A stretch of DNA of 64,000 nucleotides from assembly GCA_019022495.1 (NCBI GenBank), contig JAFEKR010000001.1, forward strand, positions 7,440,001 through 7,504,000, read 5' to 3'. The position numbers and the translations under genes were made by a program. Origin of the DNA: Epichloe hybrida. Its lineage: Eukaryota > Ascomycota > Sordariomycetes > Hypocreales > Clavicipitaceae. The notes under the pieces were generated by a model. That model worked only from the letters and a program-made list of their open reading frames with translations, had not been told where the DNA came from and searched no databases. The first letter of the stretch is position 1. Each line of letters opens with the position of its first letter. This document shows positions 43,077-52,586 of this stretch, in pieces.

Positions 43077-43503
43077 ATGTATTTCGTGGGCATGGAACCA
43101 CGCCGGTACCTATTATGAAGCATATGACAATGCAGAGGCTTTAATTACCTCCTCCCCCACACCTATTTTTTTTATATCTCATTTTGCGTGTTCCCAGTGA
43201 CCAACCTAGGACGAGAAGATCCCAGGGAGATTCTTGTTATTAAACATCCGGTAGTCTGCGTTTGTCCTCCTCCACTCATGCTGGTAAATGTATGTGTTTA
43301 TTTCCCCAATGACGGCGTGCACTGTTGTCAAGCTACATTGTACAACCACGCCTTCATCGTGCAACGTAGACGTGATGCGTCTTCCCTGAACTCTCGCTCC
43401 GTCCATCAAGTATTTGTTCTACTCACTGCACATTCTGTTATACAAAAAGGCTTGTTTCAGGCAAAGTATAGGATTCTTTGCGGTGCATCAAGCCCCCCCC
43501 CCC
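43077..43503. other. intergenic, convergent 3' flanks of URC4 and OXA1
   Basis: 427 bp. A C run at about 43494-43503 abuts the OXA1 stop. No gene seen. Confidence 0.5.
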
Positions 43504-45179
43504 TTACCTCTTACTCTTGTACTTCTTCTCAAACTCCTCACGTTCCTGCCTCTTGCGCGTCTCTTCAAGCTTTCGAATCAATTCCTTGCGCTTCTTCTCG
43601 GCCTTTTCTTCTTCCGTGCCGCTATACGTGCCCGTGTAATTGCTGAACTGGTCAGAAAGACCCTTCTTCATATCGTTGAGGTTTGTGTTGAGGCGTTCTC
43701 GGAGCCCAGCTTCGGGGGCGTTGGCGGCGCGAGGAGCCTCGTAGGTGGCCTGTCTGGGGGCCGACGAAGTCTGAGTGGCGTCGTGGGGAGGGAGGCCGAC
43801 GGTGCGGCGAACAACGGCGTTGTTCAGCACGACGGCGGTGATGAGGGTCGCGGCGCCGAGCGCCACCGTCATGAGATTGACGGCGGCAGAGAGGAATGAT
43901 GTTCCTACGAAGCCGACGACACCGAAGACGTAGGTCATGGTCTTGAGCATCTTTCTTTGTTGCTCAGGAGTATGTTTCGCATTGATCTGAGACGTCAATG
44001 TTTTGTTAGTTGACGGAAGATTGGAGACAAGAAGAACAAGTGTGAACCTGGGGGAACAGAGTGTACAGGGGTTTTTGACGTACGGCCAGGGCTCCAATCA
44101 TGAGAGCGGTGCCGGCGGCAGGAAGAATGAAGTAAGGGTCCGTGGCCGTCAGATCGGGAAACCACAGGTACCCGGCGTTCTCCATTGCCGGCACGGGAAC
44201 GTTGGCCATGGCGCTGACGATGCGGAACAGACCAAAGGTGAAGGGAATCTGACCAAAGGACCAGAGCATGCCCCAGTTGCTGACTCCGTATTGCTCCTTG
44301 AGCATCTTGTTGATGTACTGGCCCTTTTGGCGCAACTCCATGTCTCCGCTCTGGAAGCCCTGCTGGATCAGCTTCGTGGCCTCCTGGGAGCGAGGGTCCT
44401 TGCGCAGGTTCTGCATCACGGCGTTGAACTTCAGACTGCGAACCTGCGGGTAGAACATGAGGCAGCGGAGTAGGACGGCCGTGGCCATGATGGAGGCACC
44501 CCAGCCGAGGCCGGTGTAGATATGAAGGTGCTCGAGGGCCCATTGCATCATGGACGTGGGGCCCCAGCCGAAGTCGAGTCCCAGAGCGTGCAGGAACCCG
44601 ATTTGCTCGGGCATGTTGAGTATGTCCTGGCCGTTGACCATGTCGGATATCGAGGAGAGGTCCACCTCGGACGTGGACACGGCGGGCTCGTTTGGAGGCG
44701 GCGCGGGCAGAGCGTTATCGGGCGTGGGATCGACCGGCCGGACGTCCTCTGGTGCTGACGCTGCTTCGGCGGGAAACTCAGGAGGCGACAACGTATCTTC
44801 CTCGGACGTCTTCTTCTTGCCGTGGCCCCACAGAGAGAGTTGTCGTGATGATGCTACGCCTCCTAGCACGATCGGGCCGGCAACATTGCGCATTCGCATT
44901 CGGAATGGCGACGCGCTCGTCAAGCCGGGGAGTCGGCTTGATCGCAGGGAGCTGAATTGACGGCCGTGGCCGAGCTGTTTTGACAGGGCAATCGGGGGGT
45001 TCTGCGCCAGAAGTCGAGCATCAGTTTAGTCATGGGCATACAAATCCTGGGAGACGGCTCAACCAAGTACGACGCATGAAAGCAGGAGCGAAGGAATAAC
45101 GTACGGCGCATCGGCCCGGGATCTGCCTCCGCAGCCCTAATGAGGGCCCGGAGCGCACAACTGCCCGTCTTGGAAGCAT
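43504..45179 (-). CDS. OXA1: mitochondrial inner-membrane insertase OXA1
   Basis: Three exons, 45179-45105, 45001-44084 and 43986-43504, encode 491 residues. The N-terminus is an Arg-rich import presequence (MLPRRAVVRSGPSLGLRRQI). The YidC/Oxa1 core follows: LGWGASIMATAVLLRCLMFY (with the hydrophilic-groove Arg), QQGFQSGDMELRQKGQYINK, MLWSFGQIPFTFGLFRIVSA, FPDLTATDPYFILPAAG and, after the third exon start, MTYVFGVVGFVGTSFLSAAV. The last 60 residues are a basic coiled coil (KAEKKRKELIRKLEETRKRQ) of the kind that binds the mitochondrial ribosome. OXA1 inserts mitochondrially made subunits such as Cox2 into the inner membrane. All splice joins preserve phase 0. The MIM1 gene lies about 1 kb away on the same strand. 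Confidence 0.95.
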
Positions 45180-45475
45180 TGCGGCGCGGGTTGTCGGGTG
45201 GGAAGAGGAGAAGACGAAGTACGGCAAGCTGAGATCTCCATCCCATGAACAAACGAGCGTTGCTGCTGGACAATTTTTTGGGAGACCCGAGGTCGGATAA
45301 TTGTCGGACGGATCATCCGATTTGGTTCCTGAGCTAGGGGTCTGAGTGTGTTTATCGATAACGCGGGGGTTTGTTGCAATGAATCAATGGCATCAATGTG
45401 CAACTGGGGTTTTTTTTCTCTCTTGAAAGATCAAAACGAGCTTATTGTGATATATATATATGCATTCTCAAAAAA
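45180..45475. promoter_or_regulatory. OXA1 upstream region
   Basis: About 300 bp that should carry the OXA1 promoter. A short TATATATATATGCA run lies near 45452-45464 and a T run at 45410-45418. Confidence 0.4.
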
Positions 45476-46231
45476 TCATTCTGCATCGAGCCAACTCTTC
45501 TGCCTTTCTATGTATTGGAAAACCTTTGCCATAATCAGCTTGTCTCGGTCCAATGTGAATAGTCGAGACGGAGATTTCGCCGCGTTATTGGTGTGAAGTG
45601 AAGCATCATTGTTTAGTGAGCCGTTGCCGCGTTCTTGGATGTAAGTATGGATGAGCTTTTCTGCAGTAGTGCGAAGCCCTGTCTTATCTTCCGCTCTGTT
45701 GTTTCTACCACTGTTAAATCCTTCGAAGATCGGAGGACCCAAGGAGATACCTGAACAAAGTTTGATTCGCTTTCCCTGTGAAGAAGGAATATGTCATTTT
45801 GAATGGCGCCGATCAAGGAAGATGTCACGACACTTTCCTCGAAGTGGTGTTCAATGGTCGATGAGTCATGGTAATTAATAAATCCGTGCAGTTGTTATTT
45901 TACTCGCATCTGCCTTGAAGATTGGTAGCAGTGCAGCACACTTGCCAACGTTCCCAAAACGATGGAGTGAAGCAAATTTCTCAAGTTCTTTTGTGCGACA
46001 ATCAGTTATGCTGTCATTTCGGGCCTCACACCGTTGACTCGATGCCTCGCTCTTAAACCCTTGTATTGTAACCTTGCATTTTGTCCAGTTTTTAATCGAA
46101 GTGTAGCCACGCCAAATTCCTACCAAGTCTTTGAGCAAAGACTCCGATGTAGCAGAATCATAGCCGAACTTGAAAGAACGCCCTCGGATTTTCTTTGAAC
46201 AGACAGGAAGTCGAGGACGCCATCCAACCAC
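45476..46231 (-). other. unassigned coding-like stretch downstream of MIM1
   Basis: Two minus-strand open frames look like protein rather than shadow. The first (46231 down to about 45904) includes FKFGYDSATSESLLKDLVGI and KNWTKCKVTIQGFKSEASS. The second (45750-45476) reads ISLGPPIFEGFNSGRNNRAE and ends ERQKSWLDAE. A GTAAAA..CAG intron from 45903 to 45751 would join them in frame. The first frame has no ATG near its start; it begins immediately after the MIM1 stop codon. I do not recognise any family. It may be a gene whose first exon I cannot place, a decayed gene, or chance. Coordinates are those of the open frames, not of a defined gene. Confidence 0.35.
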
Positions 46232-46728
46232 TTATTCCAGACTTGCCAAGTCTTCCAGTGACGGTCTTGGGCTTTGACGTCGCTCTCGGACTTCGATACC
46301 GGGCCCAATCGGGTGTGCTCGCCTTCGAGTCATTGGGAATACCTGTCATGATGAATTAGTTCTGCAACACTTTGTTGACAAAAAGAAAGACCTGAGAGAA
46401 TCATAATCTGCTGATTGTGCAGCAAGAGAAATTCTCAGAAGCCCATGGTAATGCGTACCTTTGTTCCCCCCCAGCCTAACCGGAAAGCAGCTTCATGAGC
46501 GAACAGTTCTCCGAAGCCGAGCATCATGCCATTGATGAACGGTAGCAGAAGGTTTATGGCAGTACCTCGCAATAATGACCAGATGGTAGGTGGCCTGTAG
46601 AGAATGACGGGTGAGCCTGAATATGCGGGTGATGTGGAGAGCTCCTCGCCGGGGGAGTATTGTTCGCTGTCGGAGTGCATCGTGATGCCAGACTCGGCAA
46701 GGTGATTCGACGGATCTTCTGAGGCCAT
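46232..46728 (-). CDS. MIM1: mitochondrial outer-membrane import protein MIM1
   Basis: Two exons, 46728-46459 and 46342-46232, encode 126 residues. The start ATG at 46728 gives MASEDPSNHLAESG, an acidic/polar N-terminal arm. The conserved single transmembrane helix of MIM1 follows: LLRGTAINLLLPFINGMMLG, then FGELFAHEAAFRLGWGGTK with the GxxxG-type helix contacts. Exon 2 continues VFPMTRRRAHPIGPGIEVRE, the typical C-terminal segment, and ends DLASLE. MIM1 is the core of the MIM complex, which inserts alpha-helical proteins into the mitochondrial outer membrane and helps assemble TOM. The 116-nt intron has GTACGC/CAG ends. Divergent from UBX1. Confidence 0.9.
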
Positions 46729-47301
46729 AATTTCCTGCAAACCGGTTCAGAGGGTCTGGGATTCGCTATGTGATTTTGTTGGCGTGCCACGGGATACGCA
46801 CTCGCGATAGGGACTCGAATTGATCAAAGGTGGACGGATGAAGCTTGGACGGAGCAGTCGCCGCTAGTCGGAGGTATACATATGTACACCCCACTGTACA
46901 TACAGACACAACAGGGTTCATGGTGGTAGTGTGGCGCGGTGGCGCGGTGCAGTGTACGACGTTGTGTGTTATGTAATCAATCAGATGCTGCGGCCAAGAA
47001 TCGACCGGTGCGGCAGGCACGTTTACTACGGAGTACACGTTGGTCTGTCCTGGAGCCATGACGAGGGTTCCGCTGCCTGCTGATTCTCCCGTCTTCCATC
47101 TTTCTACAAGTTCAACTTCAACTAGGAGCGCCCGAGGTCGTCGCATCTAGCAAGCCAGAACTAGTTTCTTTCCCTTGATTCTCACGTTTCCATCTCATCT
47201 TCCTCGATCCATTGTCTAATTTTCCTGCGAGTTTGAGTGCCGCCTGCGTCGTTGACTTCTACTCCAGCTCTGTCCCACATAGCTGGCAGAGGTCATTCAC
47301 G
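46729..47301. promoter_or_regulatory. divergent promoter of MIM1 and UBX1
   Basis: 573 bp between the starts. It has one TACGGAGTA motif (47027-47035), a GTGGCGCGGTGGCGCGGTG short repeat near 46930-46950, and a pyrimidine-rich stretch before the UBX1 start. Confidence 0.5.
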
Positions 47302-48677
47302 ATGGCTGACAACCAAGGCACACCCAGTCGGGATGACCTCGTCCAGCAGTTTGTTGGCATGTGCAATACGACGCCAGAGCAGGTTGGCTACTTGTCCGAT
47401 TGAAGATTCGATAAACTTACAGCTCACAATGTTGGTAGGCAACGCAGTATCTCGACGCAAACCAGTGGGACCTACTAGCTGCCTGCAACAGCTACTTTCA
47501 AGACGATGACGAAGCAAAGATGGAGGGACAAGCGAGCGCTTCTCGAGCCGAGCCCAAGTCCGATTATACCGGCCCTCGTACACTTGACGGTCGCCCCGCA
47601 CCTCAGGCAGCGTCATCTAGTCGAGCAAGAGGTCAGCCCAAGTCACAACCCAAGAAAAAGGGCATCGCTACGCTAGGATCACTAGGAGGGGGATCTCATC
47701 AGCATGATGATGGTGATAATGGCGACGATGGTTTTGACGACGCCGACGATGACGATAGCCGTGGCAACCTCTTTGCCGGTGGAGAGAAGTCCGGCCTCGC
47801 TGTTCAGGATCCGAAGCAACAAGAAGGTGGACCAAGGAAGATAATCAGCGACATTCTAGCCAAGGCGAAAGCGTAAGAGCCTCTCTTTCTGGAAGCATTC
47901 GCCTGTCAAAAAAGCAAGTTCAACGCAGAATAGCTAATCGGGAATCGTAGAAATGCTTCTCGCCCAGACACCACCCCAGAAGACACTGACACAGCTGGAC
48001 CATCTCGCTTCCGCGGCGCGGGTGTCACTTTGGGTGGTGAAGGCGTCGAGAGTCGCTCCATTCCTGACCCTCTGGGTGCAGCTCCAGCATCCGGCGGCGA
48101 CCCTCAAGAGCGAATATTGCACATCTGGCAGGACGGGTTCAGTATCGAGGATGGGGAGCTGCGCCGATTTGACGATCCTGCCAATCAAGCAGATCTGCAA
48201 ATGATTCGTTCTGGTCGAGCTCCGCTTCATCTTATGAATGTACAGCATGATCAGCCTGTAAATGTCAAGCTGCACCAGCATGAGAGTCCATACAAGCCCC
48301 CGCCAAAGAAATATAAACCCTTTTCTGGTTCTGGCCAACGCCTTGGAAGTCCCGTACCTGGTGCTGGGTCCTCCAGCGCTGCTACAGCATCGCCAACAAC
48401 GACGGCCACCCGAGAGCCAGTCATCGACCCTTCTCAGCCTACCATAATGATCAGGATCCAATTGCCTGACGGAACGCGACTCCCTGCCCGCTTCAACACT
48501 ACCAATACCGTTGGAGATATTTACGGATTCGTTCAAGGCGCATCATCGGAGACCAGGAGCAGACCTTGGGTGTTGGCCACGACATTCCCCAATAAGGAGC
48601 ATACAAATAAGGACTTGGTTTTAGCAGACGTGGCAGAATTTAAGAAAGGAGGAACCGCCGTGGTCAAGTGGGCATGA
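47302..48677 (+). CDS. UBX domain protein SHP1/p47 (Cdc48 cofactor)
   Basis: Three exons, 47302-47382, 47439-47872 and 47951-48677, give 413 residues. An N-terminal UBA domain (RDDLVQQFVGMCNTTPEQ/ATQYLDANQWDL) spans the first intron. A Ser/Gly/Asp-rich linker follows, then the SEP domain (ERILHIWQDGFSIEDGELRR, LQMIRSGRAPLHLMNVQHDQ) and a C-terminal UBX domain (IMIRIQLPDGTRLPARFNTT, IYGFVQGASS, TFPNKEHTNKDLVLADVAEF). The UBA-SEP-UBX order identifies the p47/SHP1 group, which links the AAA ATPase Cdc48/p97 to ubiquitinated clients in membrane fusion and protein turnover. Splice joins are standard and phase-consistent. Confidence 0.94.
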
Positions 48678-49052
48678 AATGCGATAATGACATCTGGACA
48701 GGTAACTTGGTAGAGAGGCATATTAGAGATGCTTGATCATGTCTGGGCGGAAGAATACAGGAAGTGTCTTTGAGAGGCACGGAATTGCGAATGTGTTTTG
48801 ACGCTAGTCAGCGCAGACCAAGAGGATGAAATAAGAACAAACTCCTTCCATGCTTGTTCACGTGTGCCTGTTCGAAACAAAAATATACCTTGACTGTGGC
48901 ACTCCTTCTTTTGCAATGCTTTCCCATAAACTAGCAGCACGTACAAAACCAAATAGTATCATCGCCCCGTGACGCCAGAATAAAAAGAAAGGCAATCTAT
49001 AAACCTTCTCTCACGCTCATTGAGAAAATCTTGATGGTGGTTGAACTGTCCC
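48678..49052. other. intergenic, convergent 3' flanks of UBX1 and GTR1
   Basis: 375 bp, nothing recognised. Confidence 0.5.
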
Positions 49053-50233
49053 TCAAGAGGCTGATGCGAATGCTGAAGATGGACCAGCGGGCGCAGGGCC
49101 CGGGCCATCAAGGAACTTGAAATGCTCAATGGCAATTTGACAATTCAGCATGGCGGCATTGAATCGCGCCTCACCTGGCGGTAGCACAACCATGAGGTAG
49201 GTATTAGTTGTGAACTTGAGGATAAAGAGATTGAATCTCATGCCAGCTTTATGTTCCATGCGAATGAATTGTTCGGCATTTCTAGGCGTACCCGTGAATC
49301 GAGAGATACTTTGCTTGAAGTGTTTCATGATGTTGGACATGCGTTCGAGTCTGTCCTCGGTTGGATTGCGACGACCTTCTAATGACGTCCATGACGATAC
49401 GGCCAGGAATGATGTCCTCTCAAAGAGCAACAGCTCCTCTGCTTCGATAGCTGCGCCAAGATTGGCCAAGTTCCTTTCTATGGCAGCCAAGTTGGGAACG
49501 AGGTCGTGGATGATCGATGCCCAAGCCTTGTATAAACTCTGGTCCCAAATTGACGTGGCAAAGGGCGTTGGCTCAATACTTTTGGCGTCTCCACCGACCG
49601 AGTTGACATATTCTGTCGTCTTTTGCTTGATAGTGCGCACGCGCTCTTCATAGACAGATTCGCGGGCAGACGGAACCACGAGGTCCATTTTGTGGATGAG
49701 GGCGTAGATCTTGGCGGCGGGCGAGTACTGCAGCAGGGCTGAGAGGATGGAGACATAGGTTGCCATGTCGCGGTCAACGTCGCGCGATTCAATATCGAAG
49801 ACATAAATAAGGACACCGACATTTGAAAACACGTGCACTCGTTGTTGGGAGAGGTAGTTCTCCATGAAAGCTTCTTGGCCGCCGCAATCCCATAGATTTA
49901 GCGTGAGGTTGCCGAGGAACTTGACGTGTGAGAGGTCAATATCAATCGTTGCGCCCCTACAAGACACGAGGCAACGGCGTTAGTTGGAAGCGGTTTTCTT
50001 TCTTGGGAAGAAAAAGTGAAAAAAAAAAAGAGAGTTCGAAGTAGGCAATCGAGTGCTTACAGTCGGCGCGTGTCTCGGGCAATGTAGTTGCTGAAGATGA
50101 TGCTTCTCATGCTAGATTTTCCAGAGCCGGACTTGCCCATGAGCAGGACCTTCTTCTTTTTAGGCTTTTTGACTTCGCTGCGGACCTCTGAGGCCCCAGC
50201 ATCGGCCGGGGGCTGATCAGGATGCGAAGACAT
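49053..50233 (-). CDS. GTR1: Rag-family GTPase GTR1
   Basis: Two exons, 50233-50061 and 49956-49053, encode 358 residues. Start [13 protein letters not shown] at 50233; the P-loop is [20 protein letters not shown]. The splice joins [19 protein letters not shown], then the Walker B region [20 protein letters not shown] and the HKMDLV base-recognition motif. The C-terminal roadblock-like region ([20 protein letters not shown] and beyond) mediates pairing with GTR2. GTR1-GTR2 sits on the vacuole and signals amino-acid supply to TORC1. The N-terminal 30-residue polar extension and the Ala/Ser-rich C-terminal tail are variable among fungi. The intron keeps phase 2. Confidence 0.95.
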
Positions 50234-50903
50234 TATCTGCTTCTCGTCTGGCGAAGCAGGCGGAGCAGAATGGTCGAGGTGGGAGGTTGAGTTGGGTTTC
50301 GGAGGGGTCGATGAATGGCAGAATGGATTGAACGTGGTGGGGTAGCTTGATATTAGCTTGGGCGGTGAGGTTTGAGGGAGGTTCGTGCGATGAAAGGATG
50401 ATTTGCGGTCAATGGGCACGGGCGCGCATCACGTTCGGTTTGTGTGAAATTTTTGCTTCCTCCCCGTGACTTAAGTTGTCAATGGACGTCCTTCTTGGGC
50501 GCTTATTTCATCCATGGTTGTTTTCTTATTCAAATTTTAGAGGGGTGTCTTGCGCGGGAATTTCAGCTTATTATCCTGGGAAAGCATCATGGTCGTACGT
50601 CTATCAGGTACCTGTTGTTTTTTAACATTCGTTGATGATACATTTCATTCTTGATTTTTTGAGACATCAATATCACTGTCCGCCGTACTTTTCCTGGGTT
50701 CATGGCATTGGGCCCCAGGGCAGGAGCGACCATGAGCGATTTCTCTGGCTGTGCTGCCGGTTCCTGCACTAGGAAGCAAACGCAGCATTATCATGAGGGA
50801 GAAACTTGGCTCTGCTTTGCACTGCTGATGCATCTAGCGAGCGACATAAGTTAAGAAAACAATGTGTATTCATCAATCACTGACTCCTTGGAATCATTTC
50901 GTT
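50234..50903. other. intergenic, GTR1 promoter and 3' flank of JEN1-like gene
   Basis: 670 bp without a supported gene. Confidence 0.5.
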
Positions 50904-52586
50904 TCATGAGTTTTGCCTTCTGCCTTTCTCCTCGTCCTCAACATACAATATCTTGGTAGACGACACATCGCTATTGATGCCCGCTACCTTGTTCTCGAAA
51001 TCTCGCCCTCTCCTTTCAGGGCCGAATATGGTGGTGAAAATGATGCCTAGAGCAATGATGGCGGTCGCTATGCCCATCACTGGACCATAAGCCTCCACAT
51101 TGTCTCCGTTGGGCAGCCGCACGAAGGTCTTCTCTGCAATGGCATTGACAATCTGCGCAGACGGCGAGGAGATCATATTGCCAATCTGATAAGTGACACC
51201 AGGGAACGTGGATCGGAATGCGACCGGAGAAAGCTCGTTCAAATGAATGGGAATCACACCCCAGGCGCCCTGGACAAAGAATTGCATGAAGAAGCCAGTG
51301 GCGCTAAGCGCACGCTCGCCTTGGGGCAGAATCCATGCTGGAATCAAAACGGCCGACATCAGAGTTGCGCAGATGATGGTTCGTCGTCGACCGACAAACT
51401 GCGATACATAGCCGATGATGGTACCGCCAACACAGGCGCCCGCTTTCATCAGGATGGACGCCCTGGAGGCGCCATCGTTCTTCAGCTCCTTCTGAGTGAG
51501 CATGAAAGTTGTGTACGAGTCTTGTGAAGTGTGGGAGTAGTAGTTGAACCAAGTCATGAGAATGATGCAGTACACACACAGCTTCCACTCTTTTACAAGC
51601 ATGTTCTTGGTGTCACGCCAAAAGGCACCAGGACTGCTTGTCTCCTTGCCACGCGCTTTGGCTTCTAGGAATTGTTGTGATTCGGGAAACAGGATGCGGA
51701 TGAGGCCGATACCGATGGAGAATCCGGCTGTTTTGTACCAACAGGCAGGAATGTCAGCTCTACCGCAAATCGAAAGACATGTAAGTTGTTGAGGGGCTTG
51801 CCATCATCACGACTTACCAGCAGCCCAGAAGACCGTCTTCCAAGTATCGGTGCCACCCCCAACGCCAAGGTTGGCACACGCCGCCAAGACATAGCCGAAG
51901 GAATACCCCTGCTGCAAGATACCCGACATCAAGCCACGAGCGTTAGATCTGGCCAAGAAAAGAGCAATCGTGTTAGCGTCCGCCGTGTCTAAAAGAAAGC
52001 AAGATCGCAATTGAGGTCAAACTTACGGGCACTGCTCGAGAGACATGGCCATGGCGTTGCCGTATACACCTCCCATGAACAGCCCAAACAAACTTCGTAC
52101 TGCCAAGAATTGGGAGAAAGTGGAACTGTAAATAGTCGAAATCTGGAGGAGACCGAGAATGATCATGTTGGCAACCATGGGCCATTTGCGGCCCCATTTG
52201 TCGCCTGCGAGCCCGAACATGGCAGCGCCGACAGAGCGGAGCAAAAGTGTCAAGGTGATGGCGGTGGTGATGTCGGTCTTGGAGCGGCCATAGTAATCGG
52301 CCAATTTTTTTGTCTGAATGGAGAGCGCATGGAAGTCAAATGCATCGGCCGTCCACGACAAGAAACCGACAATAAAGAAGAGCCAATTCTTGGCCGACAA
52401 CTGTGCAAGAAGGCTGATGGGGTTGACGAAGCGATCAGGGTCTCTCCACTCACAGCGAGTTTCGCCATACTCGTTGGAGAGGACTACTCGTTGTCGCCAA
52501 ATGAACAGATCGCGGAAGGACTGTTTAGCAGTGGCAACAATACCCTGAGCCAAAGGGTCAGCTGGCTGACTCTCTTGTGGTGCCAT
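50904..52586 (-). CDS. JEN1-like monocarboxylate/proton symporter (MFS)
   Basis: Three exons, 52586-52027, 51948-51818 and 51727-50904, encode 504 residues. The protein has the MFS layout with about 12 membrane helices: NWLFFIVGFLSWTADAFDFH opens helix 1, FGLAGDKWGRKWPMVANM is the helix 2-3 loop signature, and GTIIGYVSQFVGRRRTIICA is its second-half counterpart. The segment SRASILMKAGACVGG and the N-terminal WRDPDRF..NPISLL are typical of JEN1 proteins. These import lactate, pyruvate, acetate or dicarboxylates with protons at the plasma membrane and are usually switched off by glucose. The upstream region is 3 kb long, which fits a regulated transporter. Substrate cannot be told from sequence alone. 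Confidence 0.9.
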
